Positions 15,251 to 23,106 of a stretch of DNA of 57,141 nucleotides are shown here, in pieces. A program made the position numbers and the translations under genes. Position 1 is the first letter of the stretch. Every line of letters starts with the position of its first letter. The notes beneath the pieces are model-generated. The model made no database searches. It was not told where the DNA came from and saw only the letters and a program-made list of their open reading frames with translations. The DNA is from Clostridia bacterium (GTDB lineage: Bacteria; Bacillota; Clostridia; Christensenellales; Aristaeellaceae). The stretch spans positions 1 through 57,141 of the forward strand of contig JAFWEL010000055.1 in assembly GCA_017512905.1 (NCBI GenBank), written 5' to 3'.

Positions 15251-15940
15251 TCATTCTCCCATGCCTTCGTTCACGATGGCTGCGTACTGCGCCTCCGGGA
15301 TCATGGGAGAACTGATTTCAGCCAGCAGTGCCCTGTCGATCGCGCCGGTCTGGGCGTATTGCTTCCCTGCCTGCCGCACAAGCGCCAGCCTCGGTTCGGT
15401 GACGATCGCCGCCTCGGGCGCGTTGAACATGGGGCTTTCGGGAATGGTAATGATCGTGTGGTTGCGCGGGAAGCATTGCATGAACTGGGCGACGGCGGGC
15501 TCAAAGTTGTGCCGGCTGTTGGGGAAGCCGCAGCCACATATCATCATGTAGCGCAGGCGGGAGAAGTCTGCCTGTTCGATGTGCTCATACCGGTCGCCCG
15601 CCTTCCGCATGGCCATGGAGGACAGCGGCATGGTCCGGTCCAGCAGCGCCTTCAGCGGCGCGGGCATGCCATAGCAGTACAGCGGGAAGCTGAACAGCAG
15701 CAAATCGCTTTCCAGAATTTCATTCAGAATGTCCCGCATGTCGTCGTCATGGATGCATGTGCCGCCGTTCCGCTTGCAGGCAAAGCAGCCTGTGCAGTAT
15801 TCGATGTGCCTGTCGATCACATCAATGATATGGATATCCTGCGGCGACGCCGCCTGCATCCCCTCCAGGAATGCGCGGGTGATGTGCAGGGTGTCGCTCT
15901 TTTCCCGCTTGGGACTTCCGTTAAGAACAAGAATCTTCAT
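15251..15940 (-). CDS. Flavodoxin-fold NAD(P)H-dependent oxidoreductase
   Basis: A 229-residue flavodoxin-like protein. The FMN phosphate loop is LNGSPKREKSDT (5-16), the second loop FSFPLYCYGMPAPLKALLDR is typical, and a CTGCFACKRNGGTC cluster (around 49-62) is a conserved feature of this iron-sulfur-flavoprotein-like subgroup. The later motif ICGCGFPNSRHNF binds the isoalloxazine ring. It probably reduces quinones or small electron acceptors in the cytoplasm. It is flanked by short gaps and appears to be monocistronic. Confidence 0.87.
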   Translation of the reverse strand: MKILVLNGSPKREKSDTLHITRAFLEGMQAASPQDIHIIDVIDRHIEYCTGCFACKRNGGTCIHDDDMRDILNEILESDLLLFSFPLYCYGMPAPLKALLDRTMPLSSMAMRKAGDRYEHIEQADFSRLRYMMICGCGFPNSRHNFEPAVAQFMQCFPRNHTIITIPESPMFNAPEAAIVTEPRLALVRQAGKQYAQTGAIDRALLAEISSPMIPEAQYAAIVNEGMGE

Positions 15941-16049
15941 TTGTCATTCACCCTTTCCTATACCTGTTCCATTTATCAGCGATGATAGCGTAGACAACTG
16001 TGTTCTTCCAGATTGGCACACCGTTTTCATTCTGCAAGCGGTCTTAAAA

Positions 16050-16304
16050 TCAGTATCGGTCTCCATATTCCTTTCGTGCTTCTCCCGTCCATTTGGAGAT
16101 GAAATCTGTCTTTGCAGCTGTATAGGCATCCCGGTTATGTTCATATTGTTTCCAAAGGTGGAGTTTCAATGTTTCATATTCTTTTGCCACATCGGGATGC
16201 TCGTTCAAATAATCACGGAAGTACAGTTCATCATTGTCCCCAGCGTATCGCAGATGGATATGATACACCTTGTCCGCAAATCCGATATTAGTATATCCAT
16301 TCAT
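16050..16304 (-). pseudogene. GrpB (UPF0157) family, C-terminal remnant
   Basis: About 84 codons matching the second half of GrpB proteins: GFADKVYHIHLRYAGDNDE, ELYFRDYLNEHPDVAKEYE and LKLHLWKQYEHNRDAYTAAK. The N-terminal nucleotidyltransferase half is absent; upstream of the match the DNA encodes the end of the neighbouring hydrolase in another frame (16288 onward). A deletion that joined the hydrolase end to the middle of grpB explains this. Confidence 0.75.
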
Positions 16305-17370
16305 CCAGAAACCGCATCTGTTCCTCCGTGTGAAACCAGTGCTCGCCGCCCTCCATGACCGTAAGCCTGGCATTGTGCCTTTCTGCAAAATCACGGATGG
16401 TTTCGTGCGACGTCAGGTTGTCGCGGCTTCCATAGAGAATCCGCGTCGGCACCGTCCAGCGGGTGGGATGGCTTCGCACATAGCGGAGATAGTTCCATGA
16501 CAAGTCTTCGCCGAACGAGGTATGTATCACGCCCCTGGCTTCCAGCTCCGCCTCCGTGACATTGGCCCACCGCATCATATCGGTGATCAGCTTCTCCATA
16601 TCCACGATGGGGGAGATGAACCAGGCCTTTTCAATCATCCCGTCGATCCCGGCGTTCATGCTGAAGTATGCGCCGATGCTGTTTGCGACCAGAATGACGC
16701 GCTTACCCTCCGCATTCAGCCCTTCCACCGCCGCGCGAATCTCCGCGCCGGCTTCCCAAGGGGTAAAGGTCTGATAATCCAGCCCCACGACCTCGCATTC
16801 CGGAAACAGCGGCTTGTAGTGCTCGCACTCCGCCGCGCTGCCGCCTTTTCCGTGGATATACAATACCGCTTTATGTAAGCAATGCGCGTATATTCGCTCC
16901 GCGTTATCCGCCGCCGTCATACAGTGCGTGTCCACCGTCAGGTCATAACCGTCCTTCGGAAACAGGTACGCGGCGGAGGCTTCCGCAAAGCCCGGGCAGC
17001 GGTCCCCGCGCGCCGCCTCCCGCTTACGCAGAACCTCCAGAGGACATGACACGCGGATCATCCACACCCTGTAACCGTGCAGTGCGTCCGTCAGTTGGTC
17101 AAAGATGCGCTTGCTCGTGATGACATGATCCACGATCACCCCGCCCGCGGTTTCCAGCGCTGCCGACGCCACCTCGCAGAGGTTCGGCGAGATTGCATAC
17201 ACATCCTCTTCATAGATAGAATCCTGCGCGTTCATGGTCAGGAAGTCGTCAATCGAAATTATCTCATATCGCTCGCGTCGCCTTGCCAGTATCAGTCCCT
17301 GTAGAAGCTGTGCCAGCGAGGACTTCCCTCTGCTGGAAGGTCCGTTCAAGAGAATCACCAGTTTTTCCAT
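16288..17370 (-). CDS. Chloramphenicol phosphotransferase-like kinase fused to alpha/beta hydrolase
   Basis: A 360-residue two-domain protein. Residues 1-165 are a P-loop kinase of the chloramphenicol-phosphotransferase type: Walker A GPSSRGKSS (10-18), Asp41-Asp42 after the second strand, CPLEVLRKREAARGDR (109-124) and YDLTVDT (142-148). Residues 167-360 are an alpha/beta hydrolase: YIHGKGGS, nucleophile Ser231 in ANSIGA, Asp317 in GSRDN and His344 in GEHWF complete the triad. The start at 17370 has GGGAGGTTATA upstream; a longer frame lacks homology. Substrates are unknown; both sites look complete. The 3' end runs into a grpB remnant. Confidence 0.85.
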   Translation of the reverse strand: MEKLVILLNGPSSRGKSSLAQLLQGLILARRRERYEIISIDDFLTMNAQDSIYEEDVYAISPNLCEVASAALETAGGVIVDHVITSKRIFDQLTDALHGYRVWMIRVSCPLEVLRKREAARGDRCPGFAEASAAYLFPKDGYDLTVDTHCMTAADNAERIYAHCLHKAVLYIHGKGGSAAECEHYKPLFPECEVVGLDYQTFTPWEAGAEIRAAVEGLNAEGKRVILVANSIGAYFSMNAGIDGMIEKAWFISPIVDMEKLITDMMRWANVTEAELEARGVIHTSFGEDLSWNYLRYVRSHPTRWTVPTRILYGSRDNLTSHETIRDFAERHNARLTVMEGGEHWFHTEEQMRFLDEWIY

Positions 17371-17380
17371 TATAACCTCC

Positions 17381-17920
17381 CTATAATCTGTATTCCATTT
17401 GGACATCAAAGGGCTCCGCTGCTGCCAGTCCCTCATTGACCTCCTCCGCAGGCGTACAGCCAAGCGCCCGGTACGCCGCCTGCGACTCTTTTGAGGAATG
17501 GGCCGAAATGTACAGTTTGTCCGCGCCCAGCCGCCGGGCCTCTTCGCAGGCCAATGAAAAGAGCTTCCTGCCGATGCCCTGACGCCGGTATTCCGCTGAT
17601 ATCTGAAAACAAACCAGCTGCACATATCTTGCCGCGGCTCCGAATATACGGTGGGAGACGGTCGCAAACCCAATGATCCGCTCGCCATCGAACGCGCCAA
17701 AGCCGGTCTGGTCAAGGTTGATATGATGCACCACATCTTCTGCGATTTCCCGGCACTGGTCCGGCAACCAGTTTTCTTCATAGACATTCGGCACGAGCTT
17801 CCAATCGCTGCCTGTCTTTCTCCAACACTGTGTAACAGTCTGACGACGGACAAAACCGTCCAATGAATGACCGGAGAAATTGGTATTGTCCAATCTCCTG
17901 TATTGATATTCATTTCCCAT
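17381..17920 (-). CDS. GNAT family N-acetyltransferase
   Basis: A 179-residue GNAT. The core reads YVQLVCFQISAEYRRQGIG, with acetyl-CoA loop RRQGIGRKLF, then LYISAHSSKESQAAYRALGC. The N-terminal 60 residues, with W-rich stretches (CWRKTGSDW, EENWLPDQ), may form the acceptor pocket. It overlaps the end of the preceding GNAT gene by 11 nt and is followed 10 bp later by the kinase-hydrolase fusion, so the three are one transcript. Acceptor unknown. Confidence 0.87.
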   Translation of the reverse strand: MGNEYQYRRLDNTNFSGHSLDGFVRRQTVTQCWRKTGSDWKLVPNVYEENWLPDQCREIAEDVVHHINLDQTGFGAFDGERIIGFATVSHRIFGAAARYVQLVCFQISAEYRRQGIGRKLFSLACEEARRLGADKLYISAHSSKESQAAYRALGCTPAEEVNEGLAAAEPFDVQMEYRL

Positions 17921-18470
17921 GTAGATTCAGTTCCAGCCGCATGAGAACAAGCTCCTGCCACCCGGTCGTCCGGGAACGGAATCCCTTCGGGTTTCTGCCG
18001 TACTCTACAAAGCCCACGCTCTTGTACAGGGCAAGGGCGGCTTTATTCTCCGCGACCGCCATCAGCTCCAGCTGGACATACCCGGCGGTCCTGGCGCATT
18101 CGATACAGGCCTTGGTCAAAGCCCGCCCGACGCCGAGTCCCCAGTACGCCCTGTCCACGCTGATCCCAAACTCTGCGCGATGCCGGATTTTTTCTTTCCG
18201 GGCAACGCAGTCAATGCCGGCCGAGCCTATGATCGTTCCATCCATCTCCGCAAGGATCTCGATCTCGTCGGCGCTCTGTGCTTTCCGCGCTAAATAATCT
18301 GCTTCCTGCTGAGCGGTCTGGGTGGACTCCTCCGGATAGGTGAGCAGATAATCCGTCTGAGCATGGATGAGGTTGAAAATGTCGAGGAGCGCCTGTCCGT
18401 CCTCCGCCGTTCCGTTCCGGAGGACACAGGTTCTGCCGTCCTTCAACGTAATCGTTTTATGATAGTTCAT
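17910..18470 (-). CDS. GNAT family N-acetyltransferase
   Basis: A 186-residue GNAT of the general type: LRNGTAEDGQALLDIF at the N-terminus, EFGISVDRAYWGLGVGRAL with the acetyl-CoA loop, and AVAENKAALALYKSVGFVE at the end. The start at 18470 is the only reasonable ATG; a GGAGG lies 14 nt upstream, which is a little far. It overlaps the next GNAT by 11 nt. Two adjacent overlapping GNAT genes suggest a unit that modifies related compounds. Confidence 0.86.
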   Translation of the reverse strand: MNYHKTITLKDGRTCVLRNGTAEDGQALLDIFNLIHAQTDYLLTYPEESTQTAQQEADYLARKAQSADEIEILAEMDGTIIGSAGIDCVARKEKIRHRAEFGISVDRAYWGLGVGRALTKACIECARTAGYVQLELMAVAENKAALALYKSVGFVEYGRNPKGFRSRTTGWQELVLMRLELNLHGK

Positions 18471-18526
18471 TTCAATTTCATTTCCTCCGTATTGGCATTT
18501 GAATCCTCTCGTTATACGCCGATGCC

Positions 18527-19450
18527 CTATGGTTTTTGCTTTAATACCCGTTCGATTGGCACCCAGCCGATGGTTCTTGGGCGATCCCCGGAGAGCGCTG
18601 TCATGGCTTCGATTTCCCGGTAATCGTCGATTCGCGCCGTATCCCAGGCATGGATGATCTTGCTGTCCCCAAGGCTGATACCACAGTGCCCCCAGTTGAT
18701 CGGACCGTCCGGGCCCTGACAGATGCAATCGTAGAAGGCAAACGCGCCTCGCTCCGGTTTGCCCTGACGCATTCCGTCAGCATAGAGCAAAGCAGACTCC
18801 TTCGCGGAATCCCCGCCGAAGATTTCAATGGCGTTGCTCTTTTCAAGCGCGTCCTCGATGAAGGACAGGCACCAGCCGGCGTATTCCCTTCTGCCGAGTT
18901 TATTCTCTGCCCAGCGGATCATGTTTTCTGTAAGTTCGCTCAGCCAATCTTGTCTGGTAATCACGGATACATGCGTTTTTCCGTTGATTTCATCCGGATA
19001 CTCGCAGGCAAAGCGCATCCCGATGGATTCCGCCGTCCGGAAAGAAGGCTCATTGGTGTATTTGCAGTAGGAGTACAAGGCAGGATAATCCGTATTCCGA
19101 AACGCCCAGTTACGCACGGCCCTGGCCGCCTCTTTGGCATAGCCCTTCCGCTGGCAGTCGCGGCGGATGTGATAGCCGATTTCGGGCAGGATTTCCCCGT
19201 TGATGTTCTGAAGCGTCAACCCGCAGTCGCCGATTATCTGCCCGGTATCCTTCAGGCACACGGCCCACAGCCCGAAGCCGTCCTTCCGATAGCGGTTCAT
19301 GTTCCGCTCTATCCAGTCCCGAACGTGCTTCCCGTCGAAGGTATAGGGATAGTGCCACATGGTTTCCGGATCGCCAAGCACCTGGAACAGCGCCTGAAAA
19401 TCATCTGGATTCATTTCCCGAAGCAGCAGCCTTTGTGCTTCCAGTATCAT
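18527..19450 (-). CDS. GNAT acetyltransferase fused to NlpC/P60-like domain
   Basis: A 307-residue protein. Residues 1-170 are a RimJ/RimL-type GNAT (RLLLREMNPDDFQALF; EIGYHIRRDCQRKGYAKEAA; ESIGMRF). Residues 175-307 resemble an NlpC/P60-like papain-fold hydrolase: Cys194 in AGWCLSF, His255 in NWGHCGISLGD and a second His at 267 (IIHAWD), in the usual Cys-His order. There is no signal peptide, so the hydrolase part would act in the cytoplasm, unlike cell-wall NlpC/P60 enzymes. The start at 19450 follows GGAAGAAGA. The combination recurs in Clostridia as far as I recall; its role is unknown. Confidence 0.75.
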   Translation of the reverse strand: MILEAQRLLLREMNPDDFQALFQVLGDPETMWHYPYTFDGKHVRDWIERNMNRYRKDGFGLWAVCLKDTGQIIGDCGLTLQNINGEILPEIGYHIRRDCQRKGYAKEAARAVRNWAFRNTDYPALYSYCKYTNEPSFRTAESIGMRFACEYPDEINGKTHVSVITRQDWLSELTENMIRWAENKLGRREYAGWCLSFIEDALEKSNAIEIFGGDSAKESALLYADGMRQGKPERGAFAFYDCICQGPDGPINWGHCGISLGDSKIIHAWDTARIDDYREIEAMTALSGDRPRTIGWVPIERVLKQKP

Positions 19451-19471
19451 GATATCTTCTTCTTCCGTACT

Positions 19472-19496
19472 GCCCCGGCCCATAATGGACCGGGGC
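19472..19496. terminator. GC hairpin between merR-like gene and the GNAT-hydrolase gene
   Basis: GCCCCGG (19472-19478) and CCGGGGC (19490-19496) around an 11-nt loop. No T-run follows on the minus strand, so it is more likely a processing or attenuating hairpin than a strong terminator. Confidence 0.4.
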
Positions 19497-19507
19497 CTTT
19501 GAACCGC

Positions 19508-20326
19508 TTATCCGCGTCGCTTCACAGGGTAGCAGATCTCCGTCACAAACTCATCCGGGTTCTGCGTCTCGTGGGGGCTGACGTGGTAGATGTTGAACAT
19601 GGCTCCCGAGGGCTCATACCCGTTGGCCTCGATCCACGCGACCACTGCCGCATAAACCTCCGTGATCAGGGTATAGCTGCCCTTGTAGGTGCAGCTGGCG
19701 ACGGTCACCTCCGGCAGCGTGCGGAACTTCACGTGCTCTGTGTCGGGATAATGGCCCTTCACGGTCTTCCAGGCCATCACCTCTACGTCCTCCTCCTTGT
19801 ACTCCCCGTCCAGGAAGCTCACCGCGCAGAGGCAGGGGTCCGCTTCCACGAGGTTCATCCGGCAGGTCTCCTGCATGAGCGTACCCCACACCATGCCCTC
19901 GTCCTCGTAGCGGGGAATGGTCATCTGAACGGTGGCGGCGTAGCGCTCGGGAATGGTTCTGAGGGTTACGTCATAGCTCATATGCTCTTCCTTTCTCAGC
20001 CTTTTGACGGCTGCGTCCAGAAGCGTCAGCTTGCGCGCCGTATCCTGGGCCTGGGCCTCCAGCTCCGCCCGCCGGGCGGAGAAGAACGGCTCCAGCCGCT
20101 CACGGTCGTCATAGGCCTCGAGCATCCTGACGATGTCGGCGAGGGAGAAGCCCATGTCCTTCAGCGCGGCGATGCGGCCTGCCGTCGGCAGCTGATCCTC
20201 CCTGTAATACCGATAATCCGTGAAGCGGTCGATCTCAGCGGGCTTCAAAAGCCCAATCTCATCGTAGTAGCGCAGCATTCTGACGCTGACCCTGGACAGC
20301 TTTGAAAATTCTCCGATCTTCAGCAT
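19508..20326 (-). CDS. MerR-family regulator with GyrI-like effector domain
   Basis: A 272-residue regulator. Residues 1-70 form the MerR winged helix (MLKIGEFSKLSRVSVRMLRY, DEIGLLKPAEIDRFTDYRYY), 75-120 a dimerising coiled coil, and 125-272 a GyrI-like/BmrR-type ligand domain (LRTIPERYAATVQMTIPRYE through HVSPHETQNPDEFVTEICYP) that binds bulky, often cationic drugs. Its own promoter (20368-20398) has the 19-bp spacer typical of MerR-activated promoters, so it is probably autoregulated. The following GNAT-hydrolase gene may be co-transcribed and be a target. Confidence 0.92.
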   Translation of the reverse strand: MLKIGEFSKLSRVSVRMLRYYDEIGLLKPAEIDRFTDYRYYREDQLPTAGRIAALKDMGFSLADIVRMLEAYDDRERLEPFFSARRAELEAQAQDTARKLTLLDAAVKRLRKEEHMSYDVTLRTIPERYAATVQMTIPRYEDEGMVWGTLMQETCRMNLVEADPCLCAVSFLDGEYKEEDVEVMAWKTVKGHYPDTEHVKFRTLPEVTVASCTYKGSYTLITEVYAAVVAWIEANGYEPSGAMFNIYHVSPHETQNPDEFVTEICYPVKRRG

Positions 20327-20367
20327 GGCGGTACCTCCTGATGCCGATGTTCCTTGAGCTCAAAACC

Positions 20368-20398
20368 ATTGTAATGCCTGCCACTGTGTGAGAGTCAA
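20368..20398 (-). promoter_or_regulatory. MerR-type promoter with 19-bp spacer
   Basis: Minus strand: TTGACT (20393-20398), 19-bp spacer, TACAAT (20368-20373). The spacer contains an imperfect dyad (CTGCCAC / GTGAGAG, 5 of 7 matching). The overlong spacer is the hallmark of promoters that MerR proteins activate by twisting DNA. Confidence 0.75.
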
Positions 20399-20408
20399 GG
20401 GCCTTTTT

Positions 20409-20960
20409 TCAGCGTTCCGATTTCAGGACGGCATACCAGCACGCATCGCATATTCCCTGGTTATTCCGGTCCGAGCATCTCAATGTGCCCTCGTATTTCA
20501 TCCCGCATTTTTGCATCACCATGCCGGAATGCGGGTTTCGGGGATCGTGCCTGGATTCAATCCGGTTCGCTCCCACCTCGTCGAAGAAGAAATCAATGAC
20601 GGCCTTCAACGCTTCCGACATGATTCCCCTGTGCCACCAAAGCCGCCCAAGGCAATAGCCAATCTGAACAATGGAGAGGTCATCGTTCAGGTTCACGGCG
20701 CTGATGCCTCCGATGGGGCTTTCTCCGTTTTCCTTCAGGACGATCGCCCATTGATAATAGCTTGGATTGGCATACGCCGCCGTCCATTCCTTCAGGAGCG
20801 CTCTGGTCACATCCATATTGGCATGGGCGGGCCAGGTCAGGTATTTCGTCACCTCGGAGTCAGAAGCCCAGTTGCGGAACATCGCTTCTGCATCCTCTGT
20901 GACAAAACGCCTTAAAACCAGTCTTTCTGTCTCCAACCGCCGTGTTCCACAGTGATTCAT
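20409..20960 (-). CDS. RimJ/RimL-type GNAT N-acetyltransferase
   Basis: A 183-residue GNAT of the ribosomal-protein acetyltransferase group: RRLETERLVLRRFVTEDAEA at the start, QIGYCLGRLWWHRGIMSEAL with the acetyl-CoA loop, and GMVMQKCGMKYEGTLR at the end. The ATG at 20960 has GAGGTGG upstream; a GTG three codons earlier lies inside that site. It stands alone, with the MerR gene promoter immediately downstream. Relatives act on protein N-termini or small amines. Confidence 0.88.
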   Translation of the reverse strand: MNHCGTRRLETERLVLRRFVTEDAEAMFRNWASDSEVTKYLTWPAHANMDVTRALLKEWTAAYANPSYYQWAIVLKENGESPIGGISAVNLNDDLSIVQIGYCLGRLWWHRGIMSEALKAVIDFFFDEVGANRIESRHDPRNPHSGMVMQKCGMKYEGTLRCSDRNNQGICDACWYAVLKSER

Positions 20961-20998
20961 TGGATCCACCTCGCCACACTCCCACTTTATACAGTCAT

Positions 20999-21430
20999 TT
21001 ATCTCACTGTACAGCCCTGCAGGTTCTTCTCCTTCTCATAGAAGGCCCTGCACAGCATCCTGAACTCCTCCGGGCTGTCGCAGGCGCATTCGCACTGCCG
21101 CTTCTTCGCCTCGGAGCGTTCATAGGTGTCCCGAACCTTGTCACATTCGAATTCCGGACAATCCCGGCAGGCGCTGACGCCATGATCCCGGGTGCAGGGC
21201 AGCAGCATGAAGCTGCAGGTCGGTCGGCAGCCGCATCCGGTGCAACGGATTTCATCGTTGCTGACCACCCGGTCCCGCCAACCGGCGTGAACCCAGAACA
21301 GGGCGGTCTCGTGCAGTTCTTCTTCGGTTCGCGCAAGGAAGCGCGGGCATACCGCGCAGTCATCCCCACAGACAGAGAGAATCGGCGCTTCACTCTCCAG
21401 CGCTTTGAGCTTGTCAGTGTACCACTTCAT
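20999..21430 (-). CDS. DUF3795 cysteine-rich protein
   Basis: A 143-residue protein with about a dozen cysteines in DUF3795 order: SVCGDDCAVCPRF, RCTGCGCRPTCSFMLLPC, SACRDCPEFECDK. The pattern suggests two or more metal (zinc or iron-sulfur) sites. The start at 21430 follows GAGAGGG. Function of the family is unknown. Two further DUF3795 proteins occur within the next 4 kb (23793-24128 and 24204-25259), which makes this a small cluster of the family. Confidence 0.82.
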   Translation of the reverse strand: MKWYTDKLKALESEAPILSVCGDDCAVCPRFLARTEEELHETALFWVHAGWRDRVVSNDEIRCTGCGCRPTCSFMLLPCTRDHGVSACRDCPEFECDKVRDTYERSEAKKRQCECACDSPEEFRMLCRAFYEKEKNLQGCTVR

Positions 21431-21452
21431 AGTCACTTACCCTCTCCCTCGG

Positions 21453-22238
21453 TCAGGCGAAACGGTGGACCCGTATATTCGCAAAATCGTGCTCGGTAGC
21501 GTAATAGACGGCGTTCTCATTCCATGAATAGACGAAGGACACGCGGGTGCCCCAGCGTCCCGTCTGCTTGACGGTGTCCAGCAGCCTGAGCCCGTCGCGA
21601 ACCGAGAAGTCGTCGTCGCTCTCCCGCAGGATCGACAGGGCAGTGTCGTACCGGTCCTTGCCGTAGTAGCCGAAGTTTTCCGGCGTGAAATCCCCCGGCA
21701 GCTCCAGCACCGCAAAATTGGTCATCACGGCATACCTTTCAGAGAGAGCGGCAATCCCGTTGCCGGGCTCCACCACCAGGATATGGCCTTCACCATCGCT
21801 CATCAGGGCATGCATCCCCATGTCGGGAATGCCGACGACCCCGGCGGGCAGGTTGACGACCCGCTTCTCCCGCGCAAGCCCCTCGACCTCCTGAAGGGCG
21901 TACTTCCCGCGGATAAAGCCGTCCACCAGGTGGTACAGCGGCACGCAGTCCCCGCCGATCTGAAAGGCCGCCTTGGCAAAGCGCATGTTGTTCAGCTGGC
22001 CCGCGAAGCGGCCGTTGCGATTGACCCCGTGGATGCGCAGTACGCCGCCCTCCGAATCCGTGTATTCCGGCGGAATGGGCGTGCCCATGGCCATGAAGTC
22101 CGCAGGGTTGGCCATGGGCAACGCCACCGCGAACCGGTTTTCATCCATGAGCAGCTCCCAGTTCATGGCCTCCACGTTGATGTCCATATTGAAGCCGCAG
22201 ATGTAATCCTTTCCGTATCTGACAAATGCCGTGCACAC
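21453..22238 (-). CDS. Linear amide C-N hydrolase (choloylglycine hydrolase family)
   Basis: A 261-residue Ntn hydrolase. The sequence starts MCTAF, so removal of Met exposes the nucleophile Cys2. GFNMDINVEAMNWE, the LRIHGVNRNGRFAGQLNNM strand pair and the C-terminal RVSFVYSWNENAVYY fit the choloylglycine/penicillin-V-acylase group. Members hydrolyse bile-salt amides, penicillin V or N-acyl-homoserine lactones. It is shorter than true bile salt hydrolases (about 320 residues) and is therefore probably an orphan-specificity amidase. No signal peptide: cytoplasmic. It is followed by a DUF3795 gene and preceded by a methyltransferase. Confidence 0.85.
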   Translation of the reverse strand: MCTAFVRYGKDYICGFNMDINVEAMNWELLMDENRFAVALPMANPADFMAMGTPIPPEYTDSEGGVLRIHGVNRNGRFAGQLNNMRFAKAAFQIGGDCVPLYHLVDGFIRGKYALQEVEGLAREKRVVNLPAGVVGIPDMGMHALMSDGEGHILVVEPGNGIAALSERYAVMTNFAVLELPGDFTPENFGYYGKDRYDTALSILRESDDDFSVRDGLRLLDTVKQTGRWGTRVSFVYSWNENAVYYATEHDFANIRVHRFA

Positions 22239-22250
22239 GTCGATCCCCCC

Positions 22251-23105
22251 TCACTTTCTCACCGCCAGGCAGTAGCCAACGCCCGCCGGGGCGGTCATGT
22301 CGCTGTCCTTGAAAAATGCCTCAGTCGCTTCGCCCGCGTCCATGTGCTCGTAGATCAGAAAGCCCATCCTGGATAGCAGCGCTTCCATCTCTCCGTAGGA
22401 GTATCTCGCCTTCATCGCTTCGCCTGCCGCCGCGGCCAGCTCCCGGTTCTTCGCGCTCTCCCCGCCTTCCCCGTTCATCGGATAGTCAAAGCTTATGGAC
22501 GCGCCTTCACAGCTGATCGACGCAATGTCGGCAATGAGTTTTTCAAACTCATCCCTCGTCAGATAGTAGCTGATACCCAACAGGCTTGAAAAGGAGGGAC
22601 GTTCCACATCGAAACCGGCCTCGACCAAGCGTTCCTTCCATGCGGATCTGGACAGATCACAGCCGATGTCTTCCACATGGCAGGCCGGTTCAAGGCCTGT
22701 GCGTGCGATGCGCTTCCAGCGATCCGCGATCATCTCCGGCCGGTCCAGTTCATACACAGTAAGCGATTGATTGTGTGTCCGCAATGAGAAGGTGTCATAC
22801 CCGCAGGCATAGATCACAATTTGCCGACAGCCCAGACGAACGGCGTTGTCAATGGCCCGCTCGCAGAAGGCGCTTCGGGCCAGGACGGACGGCGCGAGCT
22901 GGTGATTCACGATGAAACGAAGCGCTTCTTCCTGCGTTCCCCGGAATCCCGGCGCGAAATACTGGATGCCCTGCGTCATGTTCCGTGAAATTGCGCTGTA
23001 TTCCTCTGCCGTCAATATCTGTTCCGCGACGGAATCCGCAAAGACGGGTCTTTCGCTGTTTCTGTAGTGATACGCTCTCGCAAAGCAGCTGACCAGCGCG
23101 GTCAT
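22251..23105 (-). CDS. Class I SAM-dependent methyltransferase (LCM/PPM1 type)
   Basis: A 284-residue methyltransferase of the leucine-carboxyl-methyltransferase-like group. The SAM motif is IVIYACGYDTFSLR, followed by the acidic YELDRPEM; N-terminal ARSAFCERAIDNAVRLGC is typical. Bacterial members often O-methylate carboxyls of polyketide- or peptide-like compounds. The ATG at 23105 begins just after the upstream stop (TAACATG); a TTG at 23114 is better spaced from GGAGGT and may be the real start. It is coupled to the DUF998 gene. Confidence 0.83.
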   Translation of the reverse strand: MTALVSCFARAYHYRNSERPVFADSVAEQILTAEEYSAISRNMTQGIQYFAPGFRGTQEEALRFIVNHQLAPSVLARSAFCERAIDNAVRLGCRQIVIYACGYDTFSLRTHNQSLTVYELDRPEMIADRWKRIARTGLEPACHVEDIGCDLSRSAWKERLVEAGFDVERPSFSSLLGISYYLTRDEFEKLIADIASISCEGASISFDYPMNGEGGESAKNRELAAAAGEAMKARYSYGEMEALLSRMGFLIYEHMDAGEATEAFFKDSDMTAPAGVGYCLAVRK

Positions 23106-23106
23106 G

